Assembly (NCBI GenBank): GCA_020249265.1
Contig: JADCGA010000017.1
Span: 61,457 to 125,456, forward strand
Direction: 5' to 3'
Length of the DNA: 64,000 nucleotides
Source: Roseomonas sp.
GTDB lineage: Bacteria > Pseudomonadota > Alphaproteobacteria > Acetobacterales > Acetobacteraceae
Of this stretch, positions 1 through 9,190 are shown one piece after another (the first letter of the stretch is position 1; every line of letters begins with the position of its first letter). Below the pieces are notes generated by a model. That model had not been told where the DNA came from. It did no database searches and worked only from the letters and a program-made list of their open reading frames with translations. The position numbers and the translations under genes are program-made.

Positions 1-710
1 AGCCCTTCATCTTCCTTGCCGCGCTGGAAGCCGGGCTTGGCACGCAGGATATGGTTGCAGATACGACGCTTAATCTTGGAGGCTGGTCACCAAGCAATGG
101 GCAATGGCGCGCGCGCGGTGAAATCACGGTTGAGGAGGCTTTGGCGCAAAGCGTGAATACCTCGGCCGTGCGGCTGATGCAGCGCGTCGGCGGGCATCGC
201 AAGGTGGCGGAAGCGGCGCGGCGCGCAGGGCTTGATGGTCCTTTCCCGCGCGATGCAACAATCGCGCTTGGCACCGGCGAAGTGGCTTTGCTTGATCTGG
301 TGGCGGCTTACGCGCCTTTTGCAAATGGCGGCTTTCGTGTGGAACCTTTTGGCGTCGCGCAGGTGCAGGCTGAAGGGCGGCCATGGCCCTTGCCGCGGCC
401 TCAGCCCGAACGCGCCTTTTCGCCTGAACATATGGAAGCCATGCGCAGCATGATGGCAGCCGTGGTGGCGCGCGGGACCGGGCGCGCAGCGGCCATCCCG
501 GGCCGGAGCGTTATCGGCAAGACTGGCACTACCCAGGAATATCGCGACGCCTGGTTCATCGGCATTAGTGGCGGCCTTGTGATGGGCGTTTGGCTTGGCA
601 ATGATGATGGCGTGCCGATGGATAATGTCGCGGGCGGCGGCTTGCCCGCGCGGTTGTTCCGCGAAATCCTGGAAAGCGCCAGCAGCGATAGAGCGCCTTC
701 TCCGCGTTAG
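1..710 (+). CDS. Penicillin-binding protein 1A-type transpeptidase, C-terminal part (5' truncated by window edge)
   Basis: The reading frame is already open at base 3 and ends at 710, so only about the last 235 residues of a class A penicillin-binding protein are present. The visible part is the transpeptidase domain that cross-links peptidoglycan in the periplasm. The SxN motif (SVN in AQSVNTSAV) and the KTG box (GKTGTT), followed by DAWFIG, are clear. The SxxK nucleophile motif and the glycosyltransferase domain would lie upstream of the window. The C-terminus is short and lacks a long disordered tail. Assignment to the PBP1A/PBP1C group rests on the KTGTT and DAWF context; which class A paralogue it is cannot be decided here. 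Confidence 0.88.
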   Translation, partial: PFIFLAALEAGLGTQDMVADTTLNLGGWSPSNGQWRARGEITVEEALAQSVNTSAVRLMQRVGGHRKVAEAARRAGLDGPFPRDATIALGTGEVALLDLVAAYAPFANGGFRVEPFGVAQVQAEGRPWPLPRPQPERAFSPEHMEAMRSMMAAVVARGTGRAAAIPGRSVIGKTGTTQEYRDAWFIGISGGLVMGVWLGNDDGVPMDNVAGGGLPARLFREILESASSDRAPSPR

Positions 711-797
711 AGTATCGCCCATAAGCTTTGCGCCGCGTGACTTGGCGGGGCTGATCACTCTATGCTTGCCCAATAAAGCCGTCGGGAGAATGCCCCC

Positions 798-2231
798 ATG
801 CCCACCACCCTGATCCGCAAGACCGATCTGATTGTCGCCTGGGATGCGTCCGAGAAATCCCACACCTATCTGCCCGATGCGGATATGGCCTTCACCGATG
901 GCGTGCTGCGTTTTGTCGGCCGGCATTATGAAGGCCCCGCTGATGAGGTGATGGATGGCAAGGGCCTGATGATCATGCCAGGTCTGGTGAATATCCATTC
1001 CCACCCATCCAGTGAGCCGATCAATAAGGGCTTTCTGGATGAGATCGGCTCACCGGGGCTCTATAATTCCTCGCTTTACGAATACATGCCGATCTTCCGT
1101 GCGGATGCGGAAGCAGTGCCGCATTGCGTGCGTGTGGCGCTTTCCGAATTGCTGCTTTCGGGCGTGACGACGCTGGCTGATCTTTCCATGGCACATCCGG
1201 GCTGGTTGGATTTGCTGGCGGAAGCAGGCATGCGGGTTTGCGTGGCGCCGATGTTCCGCTCGGCCCGCTGGTACACCAAGAATGGCCATGTGGTTGAATA
1301 TGAATGGGACGAAAAAGCCGGCGAGAAGGCGATGGAAGAAGCGCTGCGCCTGGTCGAACGTGCCGAGCAGCATGAATGCGGCCGGCTTTTCGGCATGGTG
1401 GTGCCAGCGCAGATTGATACCTGCTCGGCCGGGCTTTTGAAGGATAGCCGGGCTGAGGCCAATAAGCGCGGGCTTTCCTGGCAGGTGCATGCGGCGCAAT
1501 CCGTGGTGGAGTTCCATGAAATCACGCGCCGGCATGGCACAACGCCGATTGGCTGGCTTGATTCGCTCGGGCTGCTCGGCGAACGCGCGATCATCGGCCA
1601 TGGGATTTTTCTGGATGATCATCCTTCCACGCGCTGGCATACGGAAACCGATCTGAAGCGGTTGGCGGAAACCGGCACCACAGTTGCGCATTGCCCAACG
1701 GTTTTTGCGCGTCGCGGTATCGCTTTGCGTGATCTTGGGCGTTACATGCGAAATGGCGTGAATATGGGGATCGGCACGGATACCTATCCGCATAATATGC
1801 TGGATGAAATGCGCTTGGCCACGCATATTGCGCGCACCCAGGCCAATTCGCCGCGCACGTTACGCACCACGGATTTATTCAATGCTGCGACCATTGGTGG
1901 TGCGCTGGCGCTGGGGCGCGACGATATCGGGCGACTTGCCGTGGGCTGCAAGGCGGATTTCTCGCTGGTGGATATCACCCACCCCATGATCCGCCCGGCC
2001 TACGACCCCATTCGCAGCTTGATCTATGCGGCGGGTGACCGCGCCTTGAAGGCGGTATTCGTGGATGGCCGCAAGGTTGTGGAAAATGGCGAGGTACTGA
2101 CCATGGATTATCGCCAGGCCGCCGAACATTTGCATGAAGCTCAGCAGCGCCTGGTGGCCAAGGTGCCACAGCAGGATTGGGCGCATCGCACGGCGGAGAA
2201 AATCGCGCCCCCCACTTTTCATTGGTCTTGA
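798..2231 (+). CDS. Amidohydrolase of the TRZ/ATZ (cytosine deaminase-like) group
   Basis: A 477-residue metal-dependent hydrolase. The protein opens with the small beta-sandwich typical of the family, then reaches the metal-binding HxH motif (HSH at residues 67-69 in LVNIHSHP). A later histidine lies in WQVHAA, another in IGHGIFL, and the aspartate in GIGTDTYPHN, which matches the order of ligands in cytoplasmic deaminases and hydrolases such as atrazine chlorohydrolase. It would remove an amino or halide group from a small, often N-heterocyclic, substrate; the substrate cannot be told. A GGGAG stretch precedes the ATG. It is followed 63 bp later by a second amidohydrolase on the same strand, so the two may form one catabolic unit. 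Confidence 0.85.
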   Translation: MPTTLIRKTDLIVAWDASEKSHTYLPDADMAFTDGVLRFVGRHYEGPADEVMDGKGLMIMPGLVNIHSHPSSEPINKGFLDEIGSPGLYNSSLYEYMPIFRADAEAVPHCVRVALSELLLSGVTTLADLSMAHPGWLDLLAEAGMRVCVAPMFRSARWYTKNGHVVEYEWDEKAGEKAMEEALRLVERAEQHECGRLFGMVVPAQIDTCSAGLLKDSRAEANKRGLSWQVHAAQSVVEFHEITRRHGTTPIGWLDSLGLLGERAIIGHGIFLDDHPSTRWHTETDLKRLAETGTTVAHCPTVFARRGIALRDLGRYMRNGVNMGIGTDTYPHNMLDEMRLATHIARTQANSPRTLRTTDLFNAATIGGALALGRDDIGRLAVGCKADFSLVDITHPMIRPAYDPIRSLIYAAGDRALKAVFVDGRKVVENGEVLTMDYRQAAEHLHEAQQRLVAKVPQQDWAHRTAEKIAPPTFHWS

Positions 2232-2294
2232 AACGCGCCCCGGCAGGGGCTTCAATCATTTTGAACTCACCCTTGGTGGAAAAGGAACCTACCC

Positions 2295-4007
2295 ATGACC
2301 GATATCGTGATCCGTGGCGGCGTTGTGGTGGATGGCACAGGGGCTGCACCGTTTGAGGCGGATGTCGCCATGGCCGGCGGGCGCATTACCGCCATTGGCC
2401 AGGTGCCGGAACGCGGCGCGACAGAAGTTGACGCGCGCGGCAAGCTGGTGACACCGGGCTTTGTTGATATCCACACGCATTATGATGGGCAGGCGGTGTG
2501 GGATTCCCATTTGGCACCTTCCGCCTGGCATGGCGTGACGACGGCGGTGATGGGCAATTGCGGCGTTGGTTTTGCACCCTGCCGCGCGGCGGATCGCGAC
2601 AAGCTGATCGAATTGATGGAAGGCGTGGAAGACATTCCCGGCCCAATTTTGCATGAGGGGCTGAACTGGGCCTGGGAAAGCTTCCCCGAATATCTGGATT
2701 CTTTGGCCGCGCGTACGCGGGATATGGATATTTGCGCCCTGCTGCCACATGGCGCGGTGCGTGTGCATGTGATGGGCGAACGCGCCCTGAATCTGGAAAA
2801 CGCCAATCAGGCGGATATCGCCGCCATGCGCGCCATTACCGCCGATGCGGTGCGCGCGGGTGCCTTTGGCGTTTCCACTTCGCGCACCATCAGCCACAAG
2901 ACGCTGAAGGGCGACCCGACGCCGACACTCCGCGCGCAGGAAGATGAATTGCGCGGTCTGGCGCAAGGCCTGCGCGATGGCGGCGGTGGCTTGCTGGAAC
3001 TGGTTTCCGATTGGAACACGCCTGATCCCGCCACTGAATTCGCCATGGTGCGGCGCGTGGTGGAAGCGACAGGTCAACCGGTGGTGTTCTCGCTCACGGC
3101 GCGGCATGACCGCACGGAAGCCTGGAAGGAATTGCTCGCCCTTTCAGATGGCGCGGCGGCTTCGGGCCTGCCGATCCGGCCGGTTTTTCCGCCACGCCCG
3201 ATTGGCATTCTGCTGGGCTTGGAAGGCAGCCAGAACCCGTTTTCCGGTTGCCCAAGCTACAAGGAAATTGCGCATCTGCCGGCGGTTGAGCGTGCAGCTG
3301 CCATGGCGGAACCGGGACGCCGCGCGCGCATACTTTCGGAAGATCGCATTACGGGCAGCAATTTCCCGCTGATTTCGCGGCTGGCTTTTGAACGCATGTT
3401 CCCCTTCGGCGATCCGCCGGATTACGCGCCGCCCGCTTCGGCTTCCATCGCCGCCATGGCCGCGCGGGAAGGGCGCATTGCCGAGGAAATCGCTTACGAT
3501 TTGCTGATTGCGGATGATGGGCGCGGCTTTATCTTCGCGCCACTCACAAACTTCGCCGATTACACACTTTCAGCGAGTGCGGAGTGTCTCCGCCATCCCA
3601 ATGCCATTGCCGGGCTCTCCGATGGTGGCGCGCATGTGGGTTTTATCTCGGACGGGTCCTTCCCGACCTTCCTGCTTTCCTATTGGGCGCGGGATGCGAA
3701 GGAAGCGGTGTTCCCCGTTGAGGAAATGATCCGCCGCCTGACATCTGACACCGCGCGCGCGGCGGGCTTGCATGATCGCGGCATTCTGCGCGCGGGCATG
3801 AAGGCGGATGTGAACGTGATTGATTTCGCCGCGCTGAAGCTGCAAGCGCCGCGCATGGTGCGCGATTTACCGGCGGGTGGTCGGCGCTTGCTGCAAAAAG
3901 CGGATGGTTATGCCGCGACCATTGTGAATGGCGCAGTGACCTATCGCGATGGGGTCGCGACTGGCGCGCTGCCGGGGCGTTTGTTGCGGGCGGGGCGAGG
4001 GGGCTAA
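2295..4007 (+). CDS. N-acyl-D-amino-acid deacylase family amidohydrolase (D-aminoacylase type)
   Basis: A 570-residue amidohydrolase of the D-aminoacylase / amidohydrolase-3 group, which hydrolyses N-acyl-D-amino acids or related cyclic amides in the cytoplasm. Seen in the sequence are the N-terminal HxH motif in DIHTHYDGQ, the GNCGVGFAP loop that carries the cysteine metal ligand of this family, and LSDGGAH near residue 435, which matches the SDG catalytic aspartate region. A GGAA-type ribosome site sits just before the ATG. It follows another amidohydrolase on the same strand and may act in the same peptide or amide salvage route. The length is slightly above the 480-550 residues common for the family; substrate is inferred only. 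Confidence 0.87.
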   Translation: MTDIVIRGGVVVDGTGAAPFEADVAMAGGRITAIGQVPERGATEVDARGKLVTPGFVDIHTHYDGQAVWDSHLAPSAWHGVTTAVMGNCGVGFAPCRAADRDKLIELMEGVEDIPGPILHEGLNWAWESFPEYLDSLAARTRDMDICALLPHGAVRVHVMGERALNLENANQADIAAMRAITADAVRAGAFGVSTSRTISHKTLKGDPTPTLRAQEDELRGLAQGLRDGGGGLLELVSDWNTPDPATEFAMVRRVVEATGQPVVFSLTARHDRTEAWKELLALSDGAAASGLPIRPVFPPRPIGILLGLEGSQNPFSGCPSYKEIAHLPAVERAAAMAEPGRRARILSEDRITGSNFPLISRLAFERMFPFGDPPDYAPPASASIAAMAAREGRIAEEIAYDLLIADDGRGFIFAPLTNFADYTLSASAECLRHPNAIAGLSDGGAHVGFISDGSFPTFLLSYWARDAKEAVFPVEEMIRRLTSDTARAAGLHDRGILRAGMKADVNVIDFAALKLQAPRMVRDLPAGGRRLLQKADGYAATIVNGAVTYRDGVATGALPGRLLRAGRGG

Positions 4008-4021
4008 TATCGGTGCTTAAC

Positions 4022-4477
4022 TCACCCTTGCGGCGCGTCTGTTTTGGCAGCTTGCAGTAAGGCTCTCATTGCCGCACCAATCACGCTGATATCTGCATCG
4101 CTCACCGCCAAGACCCCGAAGCGTAACGGGAAGCCCCAGGCGGAACCGCGACCGGCGGTGAATTCCAGCTTTCCCAATAGAGGGCGGATATCCGCTGCTT
4201 GACTGACTAGCCAATCCACATTCCGCCGCCATGGCTGAAATCCGGCGCCCATATCGAAGCAATAGGGGTCTGTATCCCGAATAACGCCTATGGCGGTGAA
4301 GGCTTGTAGCGATTGGCGAACTCGGAATGCTTCGGTAGGGGAATAATAGGCGACATAATCCCCGGGACGCATGCGGCGCAGAGGTGCCGCCTTGCCGTGG
4401 CAGACCTGCATGAAGCCGCCCGCCACGCCCAAAGCGACATGATCGGCGCAGGCCACGGCGATCCAACCGCGATTCAT
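4022..4477 (-). CDS. EVE domain-containing protein (UPF0310 type)
   Basis: A 151-residue protein made almost entirely of one EVE domain, a PUA-like fold that in other proteins binds modified bases in DNA or RNA. The start was set at the ATG at 4477 because the family begins with a W-I-A-V-A-type strand immediately after it ([13 protein letters not shown]), and because this ATG overlaps the stop codon of the upstream VOC gene in an ATGA arrangement. The family motif [15 protein letters not shown] and the following GDYVAYYSP are present. A longer reading to 4588 would run antiparallel-free into the VOC gene and is rejected. Its biological role is unknown; coupling to the VOC gene suggests cotranslation. 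Confidence 0.85.
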   Translation of the reverse strand: MNRGWIAVACADHVALGVAGGFMQVCHGKAAPLRRMRPGDYVAYYSPTEAFRVRQSLQAFTAIGVIRDTDPYCFDMGAGFQPWRRNVDWLVSQAADIRPLLGKLEFTAGRGSAWGFPLRFGVLAVSDADISVIGAAMRALLQAAKTDAPQG

Positions 4478-4836
4478 GGCTCGGCGAAGACCCGCAGCCG
4501 ATGCCGATCCGGGTCGCATGCGAGAAAGGTAAAGCCAAAATCCATCTTGGCTGGCGCCAGAATGATGCTGAGACCACGCGCCATCCATTCCGCATGCAAC
4601 GCGATAACCGCCGCCGGATCCGCTACTTGGAATGACAATTCGCTACCGCCTGGATCGGCTGGCGGGGGCTGCACCTCCGAACGCCGCCAAAGGCCCAGCA
4701 TCATGCCGCTTTTCAAGGCGAAGAGGGCGAAACCAGGCGATGCTTCGACTGGCGGGCGACCCAGCAGTTCTGTGTAGAATTCTGTGCTTGCCGAAACATC
4801 CGTCACATAAAGCACGGTAAAATTGGGTTCAGCCAT
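4474..4836 (-). CDS. VOC family (glyoxalase/bleomycin-resistance-like) protein
   Basis: A 120-residue single-domain protein of the vicinal oxygen chelate superfamily. It shows the beta-alpha-beta pattern with [21 protein letters not shown] at the start and the closing [16 protein letters not shown] that is typical of the family. The start at 4836 was chosen over 4878 because GGAGGAACCCG stands directly in front of it on the minus strand. It overlaps the downstream EVE gene by four bases. Members range from metal-dependent lyases and dioxygenases to drug-binding proteins; nothing in the sequence decides between them. Confidence 0.85.
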   Translation of the reverse strand: MAEPNFTVLYVTDVSASTEFYTELLGRPPVEASPGFALFALKSGMMLGLWRRSEVQPPPADPGGSELSFQVADPAAVIALHAEWMARGLSIILAPAKMDFGFTFLACDPDRHRLRVFAEP

Positions 4837-4900
4837 CGGGTTCCTCCTTTGATGGAGGTCCAAGCTAATCGCTGCCACTGACAGATTCTGTCAGCAGTCT

Positions 4901-5584
4901 TCAGAATGGGCCTTTGCACTCAATTTCTTGCCATTTTTGCAGCAGCGCTTGGCGTCGTTGTGGATAGCGCTCCCCTGTTTCAGTCAGGGCAGCGATGCGG
5001 TCGGCGCGAAAATGGCGGAAGTCGCCACGTAATTCGCACCACGCCGCCAGCAAGCGTACTTGATCGAAGTAGACAAGCCCGAAAGGCCAAACGCGCCGCT
5101 CTGTTTCCCTGCCCTGCTCGTCACGATAGCGCAGCACCAGGCATCGGCCTGCACGAATTGCGCGCCGCAGCGTTGGCAATAGATCAACGGCTGCCTGATC
5201 CGCCGGCGGCACCACAAGCGACGACTCCTCAAGCGCGCTTCGTACCCCGACCGGCAAAACCCCCGCGAGCTTCGCCAGTGCCACGCGGGAGGCCTCGACC
5301 AGTACCGGATCACCCTGCTGCGCTACCCAACGCAGACCAAGCGCCAGGGCTTCGATCTCTTCTTCCTGGAACATCAGCGGCGGCAGCAGAAAGCCCGGAC
5401 GCAAAACATAGCCAATGCCGGCTTCGCCGCTTATCTCAGCGCCCTGTCCCTGCAGGGTGGCGATGTCGCGATACAGGCTACGCAGGCTGATGCCGAGTGC
5501 CGATGCCAGCGCCGCGCCACTTACCGGCCGCCGATGCTGCCGCAAGAGTTGTAAAAGATCCAGCAGACGGGCGGCGCGCGACAA
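4901..5584 (-). CDS. YafY-type transcriptional regulator (HTH + WYL domain)
   Basis: A 227-residue regulator. Residues 1-60 form a DeoR-like winged helix (LLDLLQLLRQHRRPVSGAAL, then SLRSLYRDIATL), and residues 130-200 form a WYL-type ligand domain (RCLVLRYRDEQGRE, VWPFGLVYFDQVRLLAAW, FRHFRADRI). WYL domains are thought to sense small ligands or nucleic acids and switch the DNA-binding half. The gene lies between the VOC/EVE pair and the hydroxyacyl-CoA dehydrogenase on the same strand, with only 3 bp to the latter's stop codon; YafY-VOC pairs are common, so the VOC gene is the likeliest target (inference). Confidence 0.88.
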   Translation of the reverse strand: MSRAARLLDLLQLLRQHRRPVSGAALASALGISLRSLYRDIATLQGQGAEISGEAGIGYVLRPGFLLPPLMFQEEEIEALALGLRWVAQQGDPVLVEASRVALAKLAGVLPVGVRSALEESSLVVPPADQAAVDLLPTLRRAIRAGRCLVLRYRDEQGRETERRVWPFGLVYFDQVRLLAAWCELRGDFRHFRADRIAALTETGERYPQRRQALLQKWQEIECKGPF

Positions 5585-5587
5585 GAC

Positions 5588-6514
5588 TCATTTCCCCCGC
5601 GCTTCCAACAACCGCACCAAAGCCGCATCGCGCCACGCGGCAAGATCACGCGTGGAGGCACCCTTGGTGCCTTCTGCGACACCTTCCGCAAGCACACGCT
5701 GCAAATCCGCATCCACATTCGGATGGCCAAGATCATCCCACCAGCTTGTCACCGCCGGCAGCAAATGGTGCAGGAAATGCGCCATGCCGCCCTCGCCGCC
5801 CGCCAAATGGAAGGTGGTATGCGGCCCCATCAATGCCCAGCGCAGCCCAGGGCCTTCGCTGATCGCGGCATCAACATCGGCGACACTCGCGACCCCTTCC
5901 GCCACCAGATGCACCGCTTCGCGCCAAAGCGCCGCCTGCAAGCGGTTCGCCAAATGGCCCGGCACTTCCTTCTTGATCTCGATTGGGTATTTGCCAATCG
6001 CGCGATAGAATTCCATCGCAGTCTGCACAGCTTCTGGGCTGCCCTTGGCACCGCCCACAACCTCAACCAGCGGGATCAAATGCGGCGGGTTGAAGGGGTG
6101 GCCGATCACCACGCGTTCGGCATGCGCGCAATGTTCCGATAAGCGGCTGGCCAGCAGGCCAGAAGTGGATGAGGCAATCACCACATCCGCCGGCAACGCG
6201 GCATCAATGCGCGCGAGCAAGGGCTGCTTCACATCCAACCGCTCCGGCGCGCTTTCCTGCACGAAATCTGCCGCGGCTACGGCGGCCACTGGGTCCGCTT
6301 CAAAGCGCCAGGCAGAGGGATCGGCATCCGCCTTGCCACCAAGCCGCATCAGGATGGGCCAGGCATTTTCCACCATACGGCGGATCAAATCAGGTGCGCC
6401 GGGGGAAGGGTCGCTTGCGGTCACGCTCAAGCCTCGGCTCAGGAAATAGGCCGCCCAGGAAGCGCCAATGGTGCCGGCGCCAATCACCGCGACATGCTTG
6501 ATATCCTGCCTCAT
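5588..6514 (-). CDS. 3-hydroxyacyl-CoA dehydrogenase family protein (NAD-dependent; carnitine dehydrogenase-like)
   Basis: A 308-residue soluble dehydrogenase. The N-terminal Rossmann fold carries GAGTIGASWAAYF, and the central segment SSTSGL...HPFNPPHLIPLVEVV is the signature of the 3-hydroxyacyl-CoA dehydrogenase family, followed by the helical C-terminal domain. Length fits the short monofunctional members (3-hydroxybutyryl-CoA dehydrogenase and L-carnitine 3-dehydrogenase), not the fused fatty-acid oxidation protein. The ATG at 6514 is preferred over 6529 because the upstream GGAGG then serves as ribosome site instead of lying inside the coding region. The substrate could be a short hydroxyacyl-CoA or carnitine; a partner thiolase or betaine gene is not adjacent. 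Confidence 0.85.
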   Translation of the reverse strand: MRQDIKHVAVIGAGTIGASWAAYFLSRGLSVTASDPSPGAPDLIRRMVENAWPILMRLGGKADADPSAWRFEADPVAAVAAADFVQESAPERLDVKQPLLARIDAALPADVVIASSTSGLLASRLSEHCAHAERVVIGHPFNPPHLIPLVEVVGGAKGSPEAVQTAMEFYRAIGKYPIEIKKEVPGHLANRLQAALWREAVHLVAEGVASVADVDAAISEGPGLRWALMGPHTTFHLAGGEGGMAHFLHHLLPAVTSWWDDLGHPNVDADLQRVLAEGVAEGTKGASTRDLAAWRDAALVRLLEARGK

Positions 6515-6612
6515 GCGTCGATCCTCCATCTTTGGCGCCAGCCTAACCGGAAAAGCCGCGCCCTGGCCATGCTGCCCCGCCAGGATTAGCCTGCCCGTAA
6601 AGGAGAACGCCC

Positions 6613-7455
6613 ATGCAGGATTTGATCGCGCGCATGAATGCGCTGTGTGACGCTCAGCCCTTCACCACAAGCTGGTGTGTGAAGGATCTGGTGACCGGCC
6701 AGGAAGCGGATCGCGATGGCGATATGGTGCTGCCATCGGCCAGCACGCGTAAGACCTCGATCCTCATGCACGCCTTGTCGCGCGTGCATGAAGGCGCACT
6801 GAAACTGGATGAGCCCTGCACCATTGAAGCGCGCCTGCAGGAAGGTGTGGATAGCGGCACCTATCAATACATGACGCCAGGCTGCGTCATTCCGTTGCGC
6901 GATGCTTTCGTGAACATGATCATCACCAGCGATAATGTCTGCACGCAGCTTGTGCTGGAAAGGCTGGATCGTGATGCGCTGAATGCCTGGTGCAGCCGCA
7001 TCGGCATGAAGGGCACGACGCATCGGGTGAATTTCCCACCGCCTGGCCTCACTTGGGATCATCCGATTGAAGCGGTGGCCAGCACCACGGCGCGCGATCA
7101 GGGCTTGCTGCTGGATAGGATGCTGCAAGGCGCGGCTAGTGATGCCGGCGCGGCGGCGCTTGGCGCAAGCCCCGCGCTTTGCCAGCTGGGGCTTGATATC
7201 CTGTCCTGGCAGAGGCTCCGCAACCTGATCCCCTCCATGCTGCCGGGCAAGACCAAGGTTGCGCATAAAACCGGGCGCGGGCCGCGCGGGCGCATGGATG
7301 CAGGCGTGGTGTATCGGGGCGACACACCGCACTTCATCATCAGTGTTTTCACGGATAGAGTGCCAGAGACCTTGCCTGATGGCATGCCGGGTTATACCGC
7401 TGCCTTCGCCACCGCTGGGCGGCTTACGCGTATGTGCTGGGATGCAATGCCATGA
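6613..7455 (+). CDS. Serine hydrolase of the class A beta-lactamase fold, probably cytoplasmic
   Basis: A 280-residue protein with the three active-site motifs of the penicillin-recognising fold: SxxK (S44-T-R-K47), SDN (106-108) and KTG (219-221). No signal peptide is visible, so it is unlikely to be a periplasmic beta-lactamase conferring resistance; homologues of this kind are annotated only as serine hydrolases. Its stop overlaps the start of the hydratase gene (ATGA at 7452-7455), tying it translationally to a CoA-ester catabolic unit. A role in opening a lactam or amide ahead of that pathway is possible but is pure inference. GGAGAACGCCC lies in front of the start. Confidence 0.8.
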   Translation: MQDLIARMNALCDAQPFTTSWCVKDLVTGQEADRDGDMVLPSASTRKTSILMHALSRVHEGALKLDEPCTIEARLQEGVDSGTYQYMTPGCVIPLRDAFVNMIITSDNVCTQLVLERLDRDALNAWCSRIGMKGTTHRVNFPPPGLTWDHPIEAVASTTARDQGLLLDRMLQGAASDAGAAALGASPALCQLGLDILSWQRLRNLIPSMLPGKTKVAHKTGRGPRGRMDAGVVYRGDTPHFIISVFTDRVPETLPDGMPGYTAAFATAGRLTRMCWDAMP

Positions 7456-8321
7456 CCGATGCTGAATTTGATGCGGCGATTGCCGCGCTTGCCCCGTGGG
7501 TGGGGCGCACGCGTATTGTGGAAGATGAAATCGGGCTTTCATCCGCGCGCCGCATTGCCGGCATGCTGGATATGGACCCGGCCAGCATTACTCAGGGTAT
7601 GGCGCTGCCGCCGCATTGGTTCAGCATGTTCTTCCCGGATATCGCCAAGCAAAGCGATATCGGCCCGGATGGCCACCCGAATAAGGGCGTATTCCTGCCG
7701 CCCATTCCGCTGCCGCGCCGCATGGGTGCTGGCCGGCGCGTGACGATCAATGGCCAGCTTGTGGTGGGTGAGCCTGCGATCAAGAAGGCCGAAGTCGCGG
7801 CGATTGTGCCAAAGCATGGCCGCACTGGGCGCATGGCGGTGCTGACCATGCGCCACACCATCGAAAGCCGCGGGCAGGTCATTGCGGTTGAGGAATTTGA
7901 CGCGATGTATCGCGATGCCACGCCGCCTGGCCAGAAAACCACCGCGACCCCGCCAGTGCCGGCGCCAGAAAACGCGGCTTGGGCTGATAAGGTGCTGCTG
8001 TCTTCGCCCTTGGTGTTTCGCTATTCTTCCGTCACCTGGAACGCGCATCGCATCCATTATGATGCGGATTATACGCGGGATGAAGAAGGTTATCAGGCGA
8101 CAGTACAAAATGGTGGCCTGACCATGCAGCTTATTCTGGATGCGGCGTTGAAGCGCGCCAAGGGGCGGCTGGTGGGCTTCACCGCGCGGCTCGCGCGCCC
8201 GCTTTGGGTGGGCGATACCGTGACGCTCTGCGGCGCAGCGCAGACGGATCGCAAAATGGAATGCTGGGCCGCCGATAAGGATGGCTATCTCTGCGCCAAG
8301 CTGGAAGCGGAGTTCGCCTGA
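7452..8321 (+). CDS. MaoC/FAS1-like dehydratase, mesaconyl-C4-CoA hydratase-like
   Basis: A 289-residue protein with two hot-dog domains, the N-terminal one of the FAS1-dehydratase type (GLSSARRIAGMLDMD...LPPHWFSMFF) and the C-terminal one containing RYSSVTWNAHRIHYD, which is the hydratase substrate loop. This architecture is that of mesaconyl-C4-CoA and itaconyl-CoA hydratases, which make citramalyl-CoA. The start at 7452 overlaps the previous stop as ATGA. The next gene encodes a CitE-like lyase, so the pair could convert a methyl-branched C5 unsaturated CoA ester into pyruvate and acetyl-CoA, or into glyoxylate and propionyl-CoA. That pathway assignment is inferred from the adjacency. Confidence 0.84.
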   Translation: MTDAEFDAAIAALAPWVGRTRIVEDEIGLSSARRIAGMLDMDPASITQGMALPPHWFSMFFPDIAKQSDIGPDGHPNKGVFLPPIPLPRRMGAGRRVTINGQLVVGEPAIKKAEVAAIVPKHGRTGRMAVLTMRHTIESRGQVIAVEEFDAMYRDATPPGQKTTATPPVPAPENAAWADKVLLSSPLVFRYSSVTWNAHRIHYDADYTRDEEGYQATVQNGGLTMQLILDAALKRAKGRLVGFTARLARPLWVGDTVTLCGAAQTDRKMECWAADKDGYLCAKLEAEFA

Positions 8322-9190
8322 TGGTCGCATCCAACCCCAATAGCTGGCGATCCTTGCTGTTCATCCCGGCGGTTGCTGAGCGTTTTGTCGCCAAGGCGCA
8401 TACACGCGGCGCGGATGTGATCATTCTTGATCTGGAGGATTCCATCCCGCCCCGTGAAAAGGAAGCCGCGCGCGCCGCGCTACCCGCTGCGGCCAAGGCG
8501 ATTGCCGCGCATGAGCAGGAGATTTGTGTCCGAATCAACCGGCCTTTGGAATTGGCCGTACCGGATATTGCGGCGGCCATCATGCCGGAAGTGTCATCAC
8601 TTATGCTGCCGAAGGTGATGGGGCCGGAACACATCAAGCTGCTTTCGGAAGTGGTGGCTGCACGGGAAGCGGCCCTTGGTATGCGCATTGGCCATACGCG
8701 CTTCATCGGCGTGGTGGAAACGCCCGATGCGCTGCCGGCGCTGCATGCCATAGCCTTGGCTGATCCACGCATGGCCGCGCTTGGCGTTGGTTCGGAAGAT
8801 CTTTCTACCGAATTGGAAGCCGTGCCGGGCGCTGATTCGCTCTACGTCTATGGCATGATGGCGGTCGCGGCGGCACGCGCGGCGCGCATCCTGCCGCTTG
8901 GGTCCATTGGCGTATTCGCGGATTTTTCCGATCTTGATGCCTATCGCGCATCTTTGCGCCGGTCCCGCGCTTTGGGCTTTGGTTGCGCCGCCTGCATTCA
9001 TCCCGCGCAAGTGCCCGTGGTGAATGAGGAATACGGCCCAGCGCCGGCGGAAGTGGAACGCGCGCGCCGGCTGATCGCGGCCTTCGACGCGGCGTTGGCG
9101 GAAGGCAAGGGCGCGGTCGCTTTTGAAGGGGCGATGATTGATCTTCCCGTGGTAGAACGTGCGCGGCGCTTATTGGGAAGGGCTCGTTGA
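8321..9190 (+). CDS. CitE-like CoA ester lyase (HpcH/HpaI aldolase family; citramalyl- or malyl-CoA lyase)
   Basis: A 289-residue (beta/alpha)8 Mg-dependent lyase. Motifs seen are LFIPAVAERFVAKA at the N-terminus, IILDLEDSIPP (acidic metal site), CVRINRP (CoA and carboxylate binding) and LMLPKVMGPEHI, all in the order of citrate lyase beta and malyl/citramalyl-CoA lyases. It would cleave a hydroxyacyl-CoA in a retro-Claisen reaction. The start shares a TGATG overlap with the hydratase stop, and its own stop overlaps the next gene in the same way, so the set is expressed from one mRNA with coupled translation. Confidence 0.87.
   Translation: MVASNPNSWRSLLFIPAVAERFVAKAHTRGADVIILDLEDSIPPREKEAARAALPAAAKAIAAHEQEICVRINRPLELAVPDIAAAIMPEVSSLMLPKVMGPEHIKLLSEVVAAREAALGMRIGHTRFIGVVETPDALPALHAIALADPRMAALGVGSEDLSTELEAVPGADSLYVYGMMAVAAARAARILPLGSIGVFADFSDLDAYRASLRRSRALGFGCAACIHPAQVPVVNEEYGPAPAEVERARRLIAAFDAALAEGKGAVAFEGAMIDLPVVERARRLLGRAR

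Noticed and set aside
87..1004. Large minus-strand ORF opposite the penicillin-binding protein and amidohydrolase
   Set aside because: It spans two good plus-strand genes and the gap between them, is histidine- and arginine-rich as expected from antisense reading of GC-rich DNA, and has no recognisable domain.
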